A DNA stretch of 5,631 bases, taken from contig JADGBD010000098.1 of NCBI GenBank assembly GCA_015231665.1, positions 1,668 through 7,298 of the forward strand, read 5' to 3'. The notes below the pieces were generated by a model. It saw nothing but the letters and a program-made list of their open reading frames with translations, was not told the origin of the DNA and did no database searches. Source of the DNA: Gammaproteobacteria bacterium. Lineage in GTDB: Bacteria; Pseudomonadota; Gammaproteobacteria; Chromatiales; Chromatiaceae. Positions 5,299 to 5,631 of the stretch are shown one piece after another (the first letter of the stretch is position 1; every line of letters begins with the position of its first letter). A program made the translations under genes and the position numbers.

Positions 5299-5631
5299 GT
5301 GGCGGAACTCAGGGCATTGGTGGTGGACGATATTCAGTCCATGCGCTTGGTGATCAAGCATTTGCTGCAGGAGCTTGGCTTTGTGGTGGATCAGGCCGCC
5401 AACGGCACGCGGGGCTTTGAGATGGTGCGCACCGGCAAGTACGACCTGGTGATCTCCGATGTGGAAATGCCCGAGCTCTGTGGGCTGGATATGCTCCGCT
5501 TGATCCGCAAGGACCCCAAGATCAAGGACACCCCGGTGATCATGCTCACCGCGGTACAGGACCGCGATCGCATCATGAAGGCTGTTGATGCCCAGGCCAA
5601 CAGCTACCTGGTCAAGCCAGTCAACCCCGCC
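5299..5631 (+). CDS. CheY-like response regulator, N-terminal part (runs off right edge)
   Basis: 111 codons are visible and the frame is open at the window end. The translation is a canonical receiver: VVDD with Asp10-Asp11, phospho-acceptor Asp54 in ISDVEMP, Thr84 in MLTA, aromatic Tyr103 and Lys106-Pro107 in YLVKP. The start is GTG: an in-frame TAA at 5281-5283 leaves no other start codon before it, and AGAGGG precedes it by 6 nt. The next in-frame ATG (codon 15) would remove the acidic pair. Compared with the receiver at 2186-2689, this one keeps the usual proline after the phospho-acceptor and is only moderately similar, so the two look like different branches rather than a recent duplication. 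Whether it is a single-domain protein or carries an output domain cannot be told from this window. It probably belongs to the same signalling cluster as the cyclase and hemerythrin. Confidence 0.9.
   Translation, partial: MAELRALVVDDIQSMRLVIKHLLQELGFVVDQAANGTRGFEMVRTGKYDLVISDVEMPELCGLDMLRLIRKDPKIKDTPVIMLTAVQDRDRIMKAVDAQANSYLVKPVNPA

Overview
The window looks like chromosomal DNA from a sulfur-oxidising gammaproteobacterium, most plausibly a purple sulfur bacterium of the Chromatiales type. This is inferred from GC-rich coding sequence, a small Gly/Tyr/Trp-rich exported protein of the sulfur globule protein class, and the dense set of c-di-GMP and two-component genes. No rRNA or tRNA is present to confirm the taxon.

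Layout, left to right. (1) 1-140, minus strand: the N-terminus of a MoxR-type AAA+ ATPase running off the left edge. (2) 275-778, plus strand: an exported BA14K-like small protein, divergent from the ATPase. (3) 810-1577 and 1639-1944, minus strand: two exported proteins in tandem. The promoter-proximal one is a sulfur globule envelope protein; the second is a cysteine-free, Met/Gln/Arg-rich coiled-coil protein whose predicted mature N-terminus begins with the same Trp-Trp pair. They probably form one transcript from a promoter near 2002-2029. (4) 2186-2689, minus strand: a stand-alone CheY-like receiver protein. (5) 2856-4526, plus strand, divergent from it: a membrane-anchored diguanylate cyclase with a periplasmic helical domain, a PAS domain resembling the heme-PAS of FixL, and an intact GGDEF domain. 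(6) 4752-5216, plus strand: a bacteriohemerythrin with all seven iron ligands, preceded by a near-consensus FNR-type box. (7) 5299 to the right edge, plus strand: a second CheY-like receiver starting at GTG, cut by the window end.

Reading the parts together: the left half is an envelope and sulfur-storage region. The right half is a signalling cluster with three independent pointers to oxygen or redox: the FixL-like PAS, the hemerythrin, and the FNR-like site. A cell that deposits periplasmic sulfur globules and lives at oxic-anoxic or sulfide boundaries would plausibly tie motility or attachment (c-di-GMP, receivers) to oxygen. That functional link is inference from gene proximity. No mobile element, CRISPR array, RNA gene or broken gene was found, and no convincing rho-independent terminator.
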